DNA of 64,000 nt from Cerasibacillus terrae. GTDB taxonomy: Bacteria > Bacillota > Bacilli > Bacillales > Amphibacillaceae. Positions within the stretch are counted from its first letter, which is position 1; each line of letters opens with the position of its first letter. The position numbers and the translations under genes are program-made. Positions 37,980 through 46,947 of this stretch are shown here, piece by piece. The notes under the pieces are model-generated. The model searched no databases, was not told the DNA's origin, and worked only from the letters and a program-made list of their open reading frames with translations. Where the stretch lies: contig NZ_VDUW01000001.1 in NCBI RefSeq assembly GCF_008039555.1, forward strand, positions 310,001 through 374,000, given 5' to 3'.

Positions 37980-38198
37980 ATGGCGCAAACCGGGAACTTT
38001 CAAGACCAATATTTAAACACTTTGCGAAAGGACCATATTTTGGTCACGGTGTTTTTAACTAATGGATTTCAATTAAGAGGTGTAATAAAAGCTTTCGATA
38101 ATTTTACTATTTTATTAGAAACAGATGGAAAACAGCAATTAATTTTCAAACATGCAATCTCTACATTTGTTCCAATAAAAAATATTAAATTAGATTAA
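37980..38198 (+). CDS. hfq: RNA chaperone Hfq
   Basis: 72-aa Sm-like hexamer subunit. Sm1 ([20 protein letters not shown] near 22-41) and Sm2 with the FKHAISTF uridine-binding segment near 58-65 are intact. The C-terminal tail is very short, as in other Bacillaceae. ATG follows GAGGAGG. A strong terminator follows. Confidence 0.97.
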   Translation: MAQTGNFQDQYLNTLRKDHILVTVFLTNGFQLRGVIKAFDNFTILLETDGKQQLIFKHAISTFVPIKNIKLD

Positions 38199-38205
38199 AT
38201 ACATA

Positions 38206-38237
38206 AACGCGGACACAAATTAGTGTCTGCGTTTTTT
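38206..38237 (+). terminator. Terminator of miaA-hfq
   Basis: AACGCGGACAC (38206-38216) with GTGTCTGCGTT (38223-38233), 6-nt loop, then TTTT. Confidence 0.92.
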
Positions 38238-38249
38238 AATTAGGCCTTT

Positions 38250-38278
38250 GTCACAAAATAACCTATAAAACGTATAAT
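38250..38278 (+). promoter_or_regulatory. Possible SigE promoter of spoVK
   Basis: GTCACAA (38250-38256), 14-bp spacer, CGTATAAT (38271-38278) resembles the SigE elements (-35 KMATATT-like, -10 CATACAAT). spoVK is a SigE gene in B. subtilis. The -35 is poor. Confidence 0.4.
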
Positions 38279-38299
38279 ATTGTGATTAGGGGTGATGAA

Positions 38300-39223
38300 T
38301 TGACTACCAAAATAACGAATAATAAAAATGGGCAGATTAATATTATTTTAGATAATCATAAGGTTACGAATCACTTGAATGAACGTAACCACCTATTTAA
38401 AAAGAACCCTTTTTCCCATATTGATGAGGCCTTTTCTTCAATTGTTGGTATGTCTGCATTGAAAGAAAAAATTCAAGAAATTTATGCAACAATTATCATT
38501 AATAAGAAACGAAGTGAATCTGGTCTACACTGTCAAAAACAAGTACTTCATATGTTATTTAAAGGAAATCCGGGTACAGGTAAAACAACAGTAGCCAGAA
38601 AACTAGCAAAAATTTATCAAAGCTTAAATCTATTATCTAAAGGTCATTTAATTGAAGCAGAACGTGCTGACCTTGTTGGAGAATATATTGGTCAAACTGC
38701 TCAAAAAACCCGTGCCATTATTCAAAAATCCTTAGGAGGCATATTATTTATCGATGAAGCTTATTCATTAGCACGTGGTGGGGAAAAAGACTTTGGGAAA
38801 GAAGCGATTGATACATTAGTAAAACATATGGAAGATCATCAACAAGATTTTGTATTAATTCTTGCTGGCTATCCAAACGAGATGGAACAATTTCTAACGC
38901 TAAACCCTGGATTGAAGTCTCGATTTCCATTTATTTTGGATTTCCCTAACTATAATATAAATCAATTAATGGAAATCGCAAAAAAAATGGTTACTGATAG
39001 AGAATATAAACTAACAAAAGAAGCAGCATGGAAATTAAAAATTTTACTTTCAAAGCAGATTGATGAAGAACGAAAGAATTTTTCAAATGGACGTTTTGTT
39101 CGTAATGTCATTGAATGCGCCATTCGTAATCATGCTGTAAGGCTTTTGTATCACACCGATTGGACGATGGATGATTTAATTTATATTACAGAGGAAGATA
39201 TAATATTTCACGACCTTAAATGA
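38300..39223 (+). CDS. spoVK: Stage V sporulation protein K (AAA ATPase)
   Basis: 307-aa CbxX/CfqX-type AAA ATPase needed for spore maturation. Walker A GNPGTGKTT near 92-100, Walker B ILFIDEAYSLA near 149, and sensor/arginine-finger region PGLKSRFPFILDF near 201. The start is probably TTG 38300, six bases after AGGGGTG; a GTG at 38282 is in frame but lies before that ribosome site. Own unit between hfq and hflX, as in B. subtilis. Confidence 0.92.
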   Translation: MTTKITNNKNGQINIILDNHKVTNHLNERNHLFKKNPFSHIDEAFSSIVGMSALKEKIQEIYATIIINKKRSESGLHCQKQVLHMLFKGNPGTGKTTVARKLAKIYQSLNLLSKGHLIEAERADLVGEYIGQTAQKTRAIIQKSLGGILFIDEAYSLARGGEKDFGKEAIDTLVKHMEDHQQDFVLILAGYPNEMEQFLTLNPGLKSRFPFILDFPNYNINQLMEIAKKMVTDREYKLTKEAAWKLKILLSKQIDEERKNFSNGRFVRNVIECAIRNHAVRLLYHTDWTMDDLIYITEEDIIFHDLK

Positions 39224-39230
39224 TTCCTTT

Positions 39231-39259
39231 TTGTAGTTCTTATCTATTTTTGCTATGAT
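39231..39259 (+). promoter_or_regulatory. Promoter of hflX-ynbB
   Basis: TTGTAG (39231-39236), 17-bp spacer ending in TGC, TATGAT (39254-39259): consensus spacing plus an extended -10. Confidence 0.65.
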
Positions 39260-39307
39260 AACATCACGAGAAGTCTTTCGACTATGGATAGAAAGAGGTA
39301 GGCATCT

Positions 39308-40552
39308 ATGCCAAAAGAAGATATTTTAATTATTGCTGTTAAACGTCCAGATGATACTGATGAAAAATTTCAAACATCTGTAAATGAATTAATTTCACTA
39401 TCCAAAACTGCTGGAGGTACAGTGAGAAAGGTAATTACACAAAATCGCTCACGAATACATCCAGCTTTTTATATCGGCACTGGAAAATTAAAGGAAATAA
39501 AATTAGAAATCGTTTCATTGGGTATTGATTTGGTCATTTCCAATGACGAACTTTCGGCAGGGCAATTACGTAATTTAGAAAATGATTTAGGAATTCGGGT
39601 AATTGATAGAAGTCAACTTATTTTAGACATTTTTGCAAGTAGAGCAAAAACAAAAGAAGGGAAACTACAGGTAGAGCTTGCTCAATTAGAATATAATTTG
39701 CCAAGACTAAGAGGACGGGGAATAGAATTGTCTCGACTTGGAGGTGGAATTGGTACAAGAGGCCCAGGTGAAACAAAGCTCGAAACAGAGCAGCGTTATA
39801 TAAGGCAGAGAATCGATGATATTAAAAGAAGATTAAAAACAGCTGTACAGCAGCGTGAACTATATCGGAAAAGACGAAAGCAAAATGATGTTTTTCAGAT
39901 AGCAATTGTTGGATATACAAATGCAGGAAAATCAACCTTATTTAATCGATTAACAGATAGTGGTTCATTAGGAGAAGATAAGTTGTTTGCGACTCTTGAT
40001 CCCCTTACAAGGCAAATTTTGCTTCCATCTGGATTGAAGGTTTTAATAACTGATACCGTTGGATTTATTCAAGATTTGCCAACAACATTAATTGCAGCAT
40101 TTAGATCTACATTAGAAGAAGTAACTGAAGCTGATTTTATTTTGCATGTTATTGATGGTTCCCATCCAAATATGGAAAGCCAACAAGATACAGTTCTTGA
40201 ACATTTAAAGGAATTAACTGCCGACACGATTCCAACACTTACAGTTTATAATAAAAAAGATTTATTAAAAGAAGAATTAATACCGATGCACCATCCTTCT
40301 TGTAAAATTAGTGCATTAGATAAAAAAGATCTTCAAATGCTTCTATTAAAGATTGAAGAAGTACTTAAACAAATCTGGGAACCATTCACAATTGTTTTAG
40401 AGCCAGATCAAGGAAATATTCTTTTTCAACTGACACATGAAGCAATTATTGAAGAGAAGCATTTTGATCCAGAACATAATCATTATGTGATTTCTGGTTT
40501 TTTACGTAAAAATCATCCATTAAACAGATTTAAAGGAGAAAGAGATAAATGA
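39308..40552 (+). CDS. hflX: GTPase HflX
   Basis: 414-aa ribosome-associated GTPase that splits stalled or hibernating 70S ribosomes, notably under heat stress. The N-terminal HflX domain ends in GGGIGTRGPGETKLETEQR near 148-166, a coiled-coil linker follows, then the G domain: G1 GYTNAGKSTLF near 202, G3 DTVGFIQDLP near 250, G4 YNKKD near 316. SD AGAAAGAGG lies ahead of the ATG. Overlaps ynbB by 4 bases. Confidence 0.95.
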   Translation: MPKEDILIIAVKRPDDTDEKFQTSVNELISLSKTAGGTVRKVITQNRSRIHPAFYIGTGKLKEIKLEIVSLGIDLVISNDELSAGQLRNLENDLGIRVIDRSQLILDIFASRAKTKEGKLQVELAQLEYNLPRLRGRGIELSRLGGGIGTRGPGETKLETEQRYIRQRIDDIKRRLKTAVQQRELYRKRRKQNDVFQIAIVGYTNAGKSTLFNRLTDSGSLGEDKLFATLDPLTRQILLPSGLKVLITDTVGFIQDLPTTLIAAFRSTLEEVTEADFILHVIDGSHPNMESQQDTVLEHLKELTADTIPTLTVYNKKDLLKEELIPMHHPSCKISALDKKDLQMLLLKIEEVLKQIWEPFTIVLEPDQGNILFQLTHEAIIEEKHFDPEHNHYVISGFLRKNHPLNRFKGERDK

Positions 40553-41805
40553 TAGACAAAATGATACAACAGGCAGAAACAGATATTCACACTGAACATC
40601 AAAAAATAAATGAAATAGTAGAGAAAAATCAAAAACGTGTCCTAGAAGCCTTTCGTAATAATCGGGTGAGTGATAACCATTTCCAATCAACCAGTGGCTA
40701 TGGATATAATGATATGGGGCGGGAAGTATTAGATCAGGTCTATGCTGATGTTTTTGGTGCAGAAGCTGCAATTGTTAGACCTCATTTTGTTTCTGGCACA
40801 CATACTATTTCCACCGCCTTATTTGGACTTTTACGCCCAGGTGACGAATTGTTATATATTACTGGTAAACCATATGATACGTTAGAGGGTGTTATTGGTA
40901 GGGGTGATACTTCTTTTTCTGGTTCGTTAAAAGAATTTGGGATTCATTACAATGAAGTTCCCTTACAAAAAAATGGAACCATTAATTATGATGGAATTAA
41001 AAGTGCCATTCATGATAAAACAAAAGTAATAGGTATTCAACGATCAAAAGGATATGATCATCGCCCGTCTTTTTTCGTGCAAGAAATAAAAGAAATGACT
41101 GATTTTGTAAAGACAATCAATCCTGAACTAATAGTTTTCGTTGATAATTGTTATGGAGAATTTGCTGAAGAAATAGAACCTACACATGTAGGTGTTGATA
41201 TTATGGCAGGATCATTAATTAAAAACCCTGGTGGTGGTATTGTTCGAGCAGGAGGTTATATTGTCGGTAAAGAAAACTTGATAGAAAAATGTGCCAACCG
41301 TTTGACAGCACCGGGATTAGGAGGAGAAATGGGTGCTACCTTTAATATGTTACAAGAAATGTTTCAAGGTTTTTTCCTTGCTCCACATATTGTAGGGGAG
41401 GCATTAAAAGGAGCAATATTCACATCACGTTTCTTAGAGTTAATGGGATTTGCCACAACTCCTTCCTATCAAGTAAAACGTACAGATTTGATCCAATCTG
41501 TTACTTTTGAAACAAGCGAGCAAATGATTAAATTTTGCCAAATGATTCAGAAGAATTCTCCAGTAGATGCTTATGTTTTACCAGTTCCAAGCGAAATGCC
41601 AGGATATGAGGATGAAGTGATTATGGCTGCAGGATCATTTATTCAAGGGTCAAGTATCGAATTATCTGCAGATGGTCCAATTCGAGAACCTTATACAGTA
41701 TATGTACAGGGTGGCCTTACATATACACATGTTAAAATTGCTATCACAGAATCAGTTAGAAGCATGTTAGAGGAAGGATTACTGAATATATCCTCCAATT
41801 CATAA
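40549..41805 (+). CDS. ynbB: PLP-dependent YnbB protein (methionine gamma-lyase-like family)
   Basis: 418-aa fold-type I PLP enzyme, often annotated as aluminium-resistance or methionine gamma-lyase-related; the real reaction is not settled. The PLP lysine is probably that in AGSLIKNPGGGIV near 225, and FVDNCYGEF near 200 supplies the cofactor aspartate. Starts in an ATGA overlap with hflX. In B. subtilis glnR-glnA follow; here a long terminator and lexA follow instead. Confidence 0.9.
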   Translation: MIDKMIQQAETDIHTEHQKINEIVEKNQKRVLEAFRNNRVSDNHFQSTSGYGYNDMGREVLDQVYADVFGAEAAIVRPHFVSGTHTISTALFGLLRPGDELLYITGKPYDTLEGVIGRGDTSFSGSLKEFGIHYNEVPLQKNGTINYDGIKSAIHDKTKVIGIQRSKGYDHRPSFFVQEIKEMTDFVKTINPELIVFVDNCYGEFAEEIEPTHVGVDIMAGSLIKNPGGGIVRAGGYIVGKENLIEKCANRLTAPGLGGEMGATFNMLQEMFQGFFLAPHIVGEALKGAIFTSRFLELMGFATTPSYQVKRTDLIQSVTFETSEQMIKFCQMIQKNSPVDAYVLPVPSEMPGYEDEVIMAAGSFIQGSSIELSADGPIREPYTVYVQGGLTYTHVKIAITESVRSMLEEGLLNISSNS

Positions 41806-41827
41806 AGTAAAATACTATATAAAAATA

Positions 41828-41925
41828 AGCCCTATTTACCACTAAGTATCTTTAAAAATAAGTAGATAAATAAAAATCTTACTTATTTTTAAAGATTAGA
41901 AGCTTTGGTAAAATAGGGCTGTTTT
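41828..41925. terminator. Long nested bidirectional terminator between ynbB and lexA
   Basis: Outer arms AGCCCTATTTACC (41828-41840) and GGTAAAATAGGGCT (41907-41920), one bulged A. Inner 16-bp perfect arms 41848-41863 and 41881-41896. Flanked by A-runs left and T-runs right, so it can act on both convergent genes. Confidence 0.82.
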
Positions 41926-41942
41926 TATTTCTAGAGTAATTC

Positions 41943-42566
41943 TTATTGTATTTTTCGATATAACCCAATCACTTTTCCTAAGATGGTAACATTATCATAG
42001 ATTAATGGCTCCATTGTAGCATTTTCTGGTTGTAGGCGAATATAGTTCTTTTCTTTATAGAACCTTTTTACAGTTGCTTCATTATCATCTGTCATTGCTA
42101 CTACAATTTCCCCATTTAATGCAGTATGTTGTTGTTTTACAATCACTTTATCTCCATCTAGTATTCCAGCTTCTATCATACTATCTCCATCAATGATGAG
42201 GACAAATAATTTATCATCTGGATTTGTTGAAGAGTTTGGAATTGGAATAAATTCTTCAATATTCTCTATAGCGGTAATAGGAATCCCGGCTGTAACTTTA
42301 CCAATTACAGGGGCATAGCGTGCTTCATCCTTTGGAATATCATTCTCTTCAGATTGGTCTAGTATCTCTATGGCACGGGGTTTTGTTGGGTCTCTTCGTA
42401 TGTATCCTTTCCCTTCTAACCGGGAGAGGTGACCATGAACGGTTGAACTCGATGCTAGGCCGACAGCTTCCGCAATCTCACGAACAGATGGTGGATAACC
42501 TTTTGTTTGTACTTCGTGCTTTATAAAATCTAAAATTGCCGCCTGTCTTTTAGATAATTTAGTCAT
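41943..42566 (-). CDS. lexA: SOS repressor LexA
   Basis: 207-aa repressor with an N-terminal winged helix (about 1-65; [20 protein letters not shown] is the recognition region) and a C-terminal S24 self-cleavage domain. Cleavage site A93-G94, catalytic S129 in DGDSMIE and K167 in ATVKRF are all present. It represses the SOS genes until RecA filaments stimulate cleavage. Divergent from the SOS peptide/yneB/ynzC operon, with LexA boxes between them. Confidence 0.97.
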   Translation of the reverse strand: MTKLSKRQAAILDFIKHEVQTKGYPPSVREIAEAVGLASSSTVHGHLSRLEGKGYIRRDPTKPRAIEILDQSEENDIPKDEARYAPVIGKVTAGIPITAIENIEEFIPIPNSSTNPDDKLFVLIIDGDSMIEAGILDGDKVIVKQQHTALNGEIVVAMTDDNEATVKRFYKEKNYIRLQPENATMEPLIYDNVTILGKVIGLYRKIQ

Positions 42567-42628
42567 TATGTATTCACCTCACACATAGGATTGATTAATG
42601 ATAGTTTACCATTTATACATAATTAAAG

Positions 42629-42642
42629 CAAACATTCGTTCT
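42629..42642. promoter_or_regulatory. LexA box 1 (lexA side)
   Basis: CAAACATTCGTTCT, two bases from CGAACNNNNGTTCG. It lies 63 bases from the lexA start and probably provides autorepression. Confidence 0.8.
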
Positions 42643-42650
42643 AATTTTAG

Positions 42651-42678
42651 TTGACAAGAACTTATGTTCTGTTATACT
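42651..42678 (+). promoter_or_regulatory. SOS promoter with LexA box 2 in the spacer
   Basis: TTGACA (42651-42656), 16-bp spacer, TATACT (42673-42678) is near consensus. The LexA box AGAACTTATGTTCT (42657-42670) fills the spacer, so repressor and polymerase compete directly. Confidence 0.9.
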
Positions 42679-42684
42679 TAAATA

Positions 42685-42698
42685 CGAACATTCGTTCT
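42685..42698. promoter_or_regulatory. LexA box 3 (at the SOS operon start)
   Basis: CGAACATTCGTTCT, one base from consensus, at about the transcription start of the 30-codon gene and yneB-ynzC. Together with box 2 it suggests tight repression. Confidence 0.9.
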
Positions 42699-42721
42699 TA
42701 TGTTGAAAGGAGCTGAGAAGT

Positions 42722-42814
42722 ATGTTTGGTAAATTATTCCGAACAGATATGATCTATGTTATAGTTTTTATAATGTCATTAATCTTTTTATATTTTTCTT
42801 TAATAACTTCTTAA
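42722..42814 (+). CDS. 30-aa SOS-controlled single-pass membrane peptide (yneA position)
   Basis: Short frame of 30 codons preceded by GAAAGGAGC. It encodes a short basic N-terminus (K4, R7) and one hydrophobic segment of about 19 residues from I11 (IYVIVFIMSLIFLYFSLIT), ending in S30. It is the first gene after the LexA-controlled promoter, 23 bases before yneB. In B. subtilis this place holds yneA, a roughly 105-aa division inhibitor with a membrane helix and an extracellular LysM domain; there is no room for LysM here. Size and topology recall Caulobacter SidA. Function is inference. Confidence 0.6.
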   Translation: MFGKLFRTDMIYVIVFIMSLIFLYFSLITS

Positions 42815-42837
42815 ACTTTTTTCTAGGAGATTTTTAA

Positions 42838-43476
<639 letters not shown>

Positions 43477-43502
43477 TTGGTTATTCATATATGTCTATGA
43501 TA

Positions 43503-43542
43503 AAAAAGCAAGGACAGTCTAATGTTCTTGCTTTTTATTATA
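43503..43542 (+). terminator. Hairpin between yneB and ynzC
   Basis: AAAAAGCAAG and CTTGCTTTTT arms (about 43503-43512 and 43527-43536), 14-nt loop partly paired. It could reduce SOS read-through into ynzC. Confidence 0.78.
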
Positions 43543-43602
43543 TTTTTGTTTATTCAAACACTGTAGTAAATTAGTGAAGTCAATTAGTGAGGGAGGATTA
43601 TA

Positions 43603-43836
43603 ATGCTAACGAAAGAAAAGTTAAATAGGATTAATCAATTAGCAAGAAAGGCAAAAATAGATGGATTGACAGACGAAGAAAAGAAAGAACAAAAACAATT
43701 GAGAGAAGAATATCTTCAAAATATACGTAAATCCTTTAAGAATCAGTTCAAAACAATGACCGTAGTTGATCCTGAAGGAAAAGATGTGACCCCTAAAAAG
43801 GTTCGTGATTTACAAGAGAGAAATAAGAAACATTAA
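43603..43836 (+). CDS. ynzC: DUF896 protein YnzC
   Basis: 77-aa basic helical protein: an N-terminal helical hairpin (LNRINQLARKAKIDGLTDEE) and a Lys/Arg-rich tail. Family structures are solved as a two-helix fold but function is unknown. ATG follows GGGAGG. Third gene of the SOS-linked group, but with a hairpin ahead of it. Confidence 0.9.
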   Translation: MLTKEKLNRINQLARKAKIDGLTDEEKKEQKQLREEYLQNIRKSFKNQFKTMTVVDPEGKDVTPKKVRDLQERNKKH

Positions 43837-43943
43837 CAAGCTCTAATAATGAAACAATGAATTTACTTGTGAAGCTAGCCATTTCATTATAAGATAAAAG
43901 TATAATTATAAATCTGATATAAATAAAAGGAAGGGGCTTGTAT

Positions 43944-45950
43944 ATGGTGACTAATATTGAAAAGCTTTCTGTAAATTCTTTGCGAACATTAGCAATTGAT
44001 GCCATTGAAAATGCAAACTCAGGTCATCCAGGTTTACCGATGGGTGCTGCGCCAATGGCATATGTACTATGGACGGAGTTTATGAATCATAATCCTAAAA
44101 ACTCTAAATGGTTTAATCGGGATCGATTTGTTTTATCTGCTGGGCATGGGTCTATGCTTTTATATGGTTTATTACATTTATCTGGCTACAATGTATCCAT
44201 GGATGATTTAAAAAACTTTCGAAAATGGGGCTCTAATACCCCAGGTCATCCTGAGGTATTAGATACAGATGGAGTGGAAGCAACGACTGGACCTTTAGGA
44301 CAAGGTATTGCAATGTCTGTTGGAATGGCGATGGCTGAAGCTCATTTGGCTGATAAATATAATAAAGATGATTTATCTATTATAGATCACTATACATACG
44401 CACTTGTTAGTGATGGGGATTTAATGGAAGGAATTTCACATGAAGCTGCATCACTAGCAGGCCATTTAAAGCTAAACAAATTAATAGCCCTATATGATTC
44501 TAATGATATCTCTCTAGATGGTGATTTAAATCAAGCATTTTCAGAAAATACACAAAAGCGCTTCGAAGCATATGGATGGCAAGTTTTACGAGTTGAAGAT
44601 GGAAATGATTTAGAAGAAATAAAAGATGCTCTTCAAAAAGCAAAAAATAACAAAGAACAACCTACATTAATTGAAGTAAAAACAGTCATCGGTTATGGTT
44701 CCCCTAATAAATCAGCATCATCTGCATCACATGGAGCTCCATTAGGAACAGATGAGGTGAAATTAACAAAAGAATATTATGAATGGGATCACGAACCATT
44801 TTGTGTCCCTGAAGAAGTATATACTGATTTCAAAGAGAAAATTATGGATCATGGACAACAAGCAGAAAAAGAATGGGAACATCTATTTTCTCAATATGAA
44901 ACAAATTATCCACAAGAAGCAGAACAATTAAAACTAGCTATTAATGGAAAGCTACCAGAGAACTGGGAAAAACAATTATCAACATTTGAGCCTAATGAGG
45001 ATACACTAGCAACTCGAGCATCTTCTGGGAAAATATTAAATGAAATAGCAGAACATATCCCATATTTTATAGGTGGAAGTGCTGACTTAGCAAGTTCTAA
45101 TAAGACCATGATTGAAAATGAAAGTGATTTCTCCACTCAAAATTATGCAGGTAGAAATATATGGTTTGGTGTAAGAGAACATGCGATGGGCGCAGCATTA
45201 AATGGTATGGCTCTTCATGGTGGTGTAAGAGTATATGGAGGGACATTCTTTGTTTTCAGTGACTATTTACGTCCAGCCATCCGTATGTCAGCCATTATGC
45301 ATACACCTGTTACTTACGTATTTACACATGATTCCATAGCTGTTGGTGAAGATGGACCAACACATGAACCAATTGAACAACTAGCATCTTTACGAGCAAT
45401 GCCAAATCTATCTGTAATTAGACCTGCAGATGGTAATGAAACACAGGCTGCTTGGAGGCTAGCTTTAGAATCAACAACTCAACCAACCGTGTTAGTACTT
45501 ACAAGGCAAAATCTACCAACATTGGATGGCACAAAAGAAAAGGCATATGAAGGAGTAAAACGTGGCGCATACGTTATTTCGAAGGCAGGAAAAGATATCC
45601 CAGATGCTTTATTACTTGCTACAGGGTCGGAAGTGCAATTAGCAATTAAGGCACAAAAGAAATTAAAAAGTAAAGATATCGATGTATCTGTTGTAAGTAT
45701 GCCTTCATGGGATCGTTTCGACAAGCAAGAAAAAGCATATAAAAACGAAATCCTTCCTGAAAATGTTACACATCGTGTTGCAATTGAAATGGGCTCTCCA
45801 TTAGGATGGGAAAAATATACTGGCAATGAAGGAATTATTATGGGAATTAATACATTTGGAGCATCAGCTAATGGTGAAAAAGTAATGGAAGAATATGGTT
45901 TTACAGTCGATAATGTAGTTAGTAAGGTTGAAAAGTTAGTGAAACAGTAA
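43944..45950 (+). CDS. tkt: Transketolase
   Basis: 668-aa thiamine-diphosphate enzyme of the non-oxidative pentose phosphate pathway. N-terminal [20 protein letters not shown] near 21-40, TPP motif [14 protein letters not shown] near 153, PYR domain with [18 protein letters not shown] near 410, and [19 protein letters not shown] near 461. ATG 43944 follows GGAAGGGG; a TTG six bases earlier is too close to that site. Lies after ynzC and before sirA, as in B. subtilis. Confidence 0.96.
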   Translation: MVTNIEKLSVNSLRTLAIDAIENANSGHPGLPMGAAPMAYVLWTEFMNHNPKNSKWFNRDRFVLSAGHGSMLLYGLLHLSGYNVSMDDLKNFRKWGSNTPGHPEVLDTDGVEATTGPLGQGIAMSVGMAMAEAHLADKYNKDDLSIIDHYTYALVSDGDLMEGISHEAASLAGHLKLNKLIALYDSNDISLDGDLNQAFSENTQKRFEAYGWQVLRVEDGNDLEEIKDALQKAKNNKEQPTLIEVKTVIGYGSPNKSASSASHGAPLGTDEVKLTKEYYEWDHEPFCVPEEVYTDFKEKIMDHGQQAEKEWEHLFSQYETNYPQEAEQLKLAINGKLPENWEKQLSTFEPNEDTLATRASSGKILNEIAEHIPYFIGGSADLASSNKTMIENESDFSTQNYAGRNIWFGVREHAMGAALNGMALHGGVRVYGGTFFVFSDYLRPAIRMSAIMHTPVTYVFTHDSIAVGEDGPTHEPIEQLASLRAMPNLSVIRPADGNETQAAWRLALESTTQPTVLVLTRQNLPTLDGTKEKAYEGVKRGAYVISKAGKDIPDALLLATGSEVQLAIKAQKKLKSKDIDVSVVSMPSWDRFDKQEKAYKNEILPENVTHRVAIEMGSPLGWEKYTGNEGIIMGINTFGASANGEKVMEEYGFTVDNVVSKVEKLVKQ

Positions 45951-45987
45951 ATAAAGACAATTATCAAAACAAAATCATACATTTACA

Positions 45988-45996
45988 TTCGACAAA
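45988..45996 (-). promoter_or_regulatory. Spo0A box upstream of sirA
   Basis: On the minus strand TTTGTCGAA, an exact match to the extended 0A box (core TGTCGAA). It is 24 bases upstream of the TTGACA of the sirA promoter. B. subtilis sirA is activated by Spo0A-P. Confidence 0.75.
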
Positions 45997-46020
45997 ACTA
46001 GTTGTTCTTTGCAACAGGAA

Positions 46021-46053
46021 TTGACAGTTTAATCCTCCTCTATCTTGTATACT
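46021..46053 (+). promoter_or_regulatory. sirA promoter with over-long spacer
   Basis: Perfect TTGACA (46021-46026) and TATACT (46048-46053) separated by 21 bp, too long for unaided SigA. The Spo0A-activated spoIIG promoter of B. subtilis has the same unusual property (22 bp). With the 0A box upstream this suggests strict Spo0A-P dependence. Confidence 0.6.
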
Positions 46054-46075
46054 AGAAAACAAATATAGAGGAGGA
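46033..46075 (+). promoter_or_regulatory. Inverted repeat able to mask the sirA ribosome binding site
   Basis: TCCTCCTCTAT (46033-46043) and ATAGAGGAGGA (46065-46075) form 11 perfect pairs. The right arm contains the sirA Shine-Dalgarno sequence. Transcripts starting at the sirA promoter (about 46060) lack the left arm; read-through from tkt contains both. Confidence 0.6.
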
Positions 46076-46082
46076 GATTATT

Positions 46083-46544
46083 ATGAAAGTCTACTATATT
46101 TATTGGATTCAAGAGAAAATAGCACAGCATTTTTACTATAAGAATGATCTTTTATATCGTTTTATTAAAACATATCATAAATATCAAGAACGTGAAGACT
46201 TAGCATTACAGTTTCAATATATTACAAAAAAAATTCCAATTACCTTATTTTTATCGCATCTAAGCACAAATCAAAAAGAGGATACGTATATCAATATTCA
46301 GAACAACCAAATTAAAATTGGCACAGCATCTACATATATTACTTTACATAATTATGAAAAATATATAGAATTTCAGTGTCAGACATTAGAAGATGCTGAA
46401 TATCTATTGTTTCCGATTTTGCGATTATTTTATCCTTATTTTTTTATCGTAGGTATAAATCATAATAATTTTGGGTGGGTATCTTCAGCTACTTCTAAAT
46501 ATAGGAAAAAAAATATAAATGAAGTATTGTATTCCCAGTATTAA
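46083..46544 (+). CDS. sirA: Sporulation inhibitor of replication SirA
   Basis: 153-aa homologue of YneE/SirA, which binds DnaA domain I and blocks new rounds of replication when sporulation starts. The opening YYIYWIQEKIAQHFYYKND and length fit the family; no membrane or catalytic motif. ATG lies seven bases after GAGGAGGAG. Has its own Spo0A-type promoter. Identification by opening sequence, size and place between tkt and yneF. Confidence 0.87.
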   Translation: MKVYYIYWIQEKIAQHFYYKNDLLYRFIKTYHKYQEREDLALQFQYITKKIPITLFLSHLSTNQKEDTYINIQNNQIKIGTASTYITLHNYEKYIEFQCQTLEDAEYLLFPILRLFYPYFFIVGINHNNFGWVSSATSKYRKKNINEVLYSQY

Positions 46545-46589
46545 TCAACTATACTGTACTAGGGACAACACGAAGGAGGAAATCTTTAA

Positions 46590-46811
46590 ATGAGTTGGTA
46601 TTGGGTTGTATTATTAGTAATTGCAGCATTAGTTGCTGGTGTTGCTCTCGGATTTTTTATTGCAAAAAGATATATGATGAAATATTTGAAAGAAAATCCA
46701 CCAATCAATGAGCAAATGCTACGTACATTAATGATGCAGATGGGGCAAAAACCATCGCAGAAGAAAATCAATCAAATGATGCGTGCGATGAACAGTCAAA
46801 TGGACAAATAA
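46590..46811 (+). CDS. yneF: YneF, UPF0154 membrane protein
   Basis: 73-aa protein with one N-terminal membrane helix (about 3-24) and a cytoplasmic basic, Met/Gln-rich tail. [20 protein letters not shown] near 27-46 is the UPF0154 signature. Function unknown. AAGGAGG precedes the ATG; a terminator follows. Confidence 0.93.
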   Translation: MSWYWVVLLVIAALVAGVALGFFIAKRYMMKYLKENPPINEQMLRTLMMQMGQKPSQKKINQMMRAMNSQMDK

Positions 46812-46819
46812 CGCTTTTA

Positions 46820-46853
46820 AAATCCTTTTACAATTTGTTGTAAAAGGATTTTT
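46820..46853 (+). terminator. Terminator after yneF
   Basis: AAATCCTTTTACAA (46820-46833), TTTG loop, TTGTAAAAGGATTT (46838-46851), then TT. Confidence 0.85.
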
Positions 46854-46909
46854 CACGTAAAGAGTCACTCATTTGTCAGAATCATACGCTAGGTATTTCT
46901 CATGCTTTT

Positions 46910-46918
46910 TGGTAAAAT
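46910..46918 (+). promoter_or_regulatory. Extended -10 promoter of ccdA
   Basis: TGGTAAAAT (TG, one base, TAAAAT), 30 bases before the ccdA start. No clear -35. Confidence 0.4.
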
Positions 46919-46947
46919 GAGGACAACAATCCCTTAGGAGTGAAACA

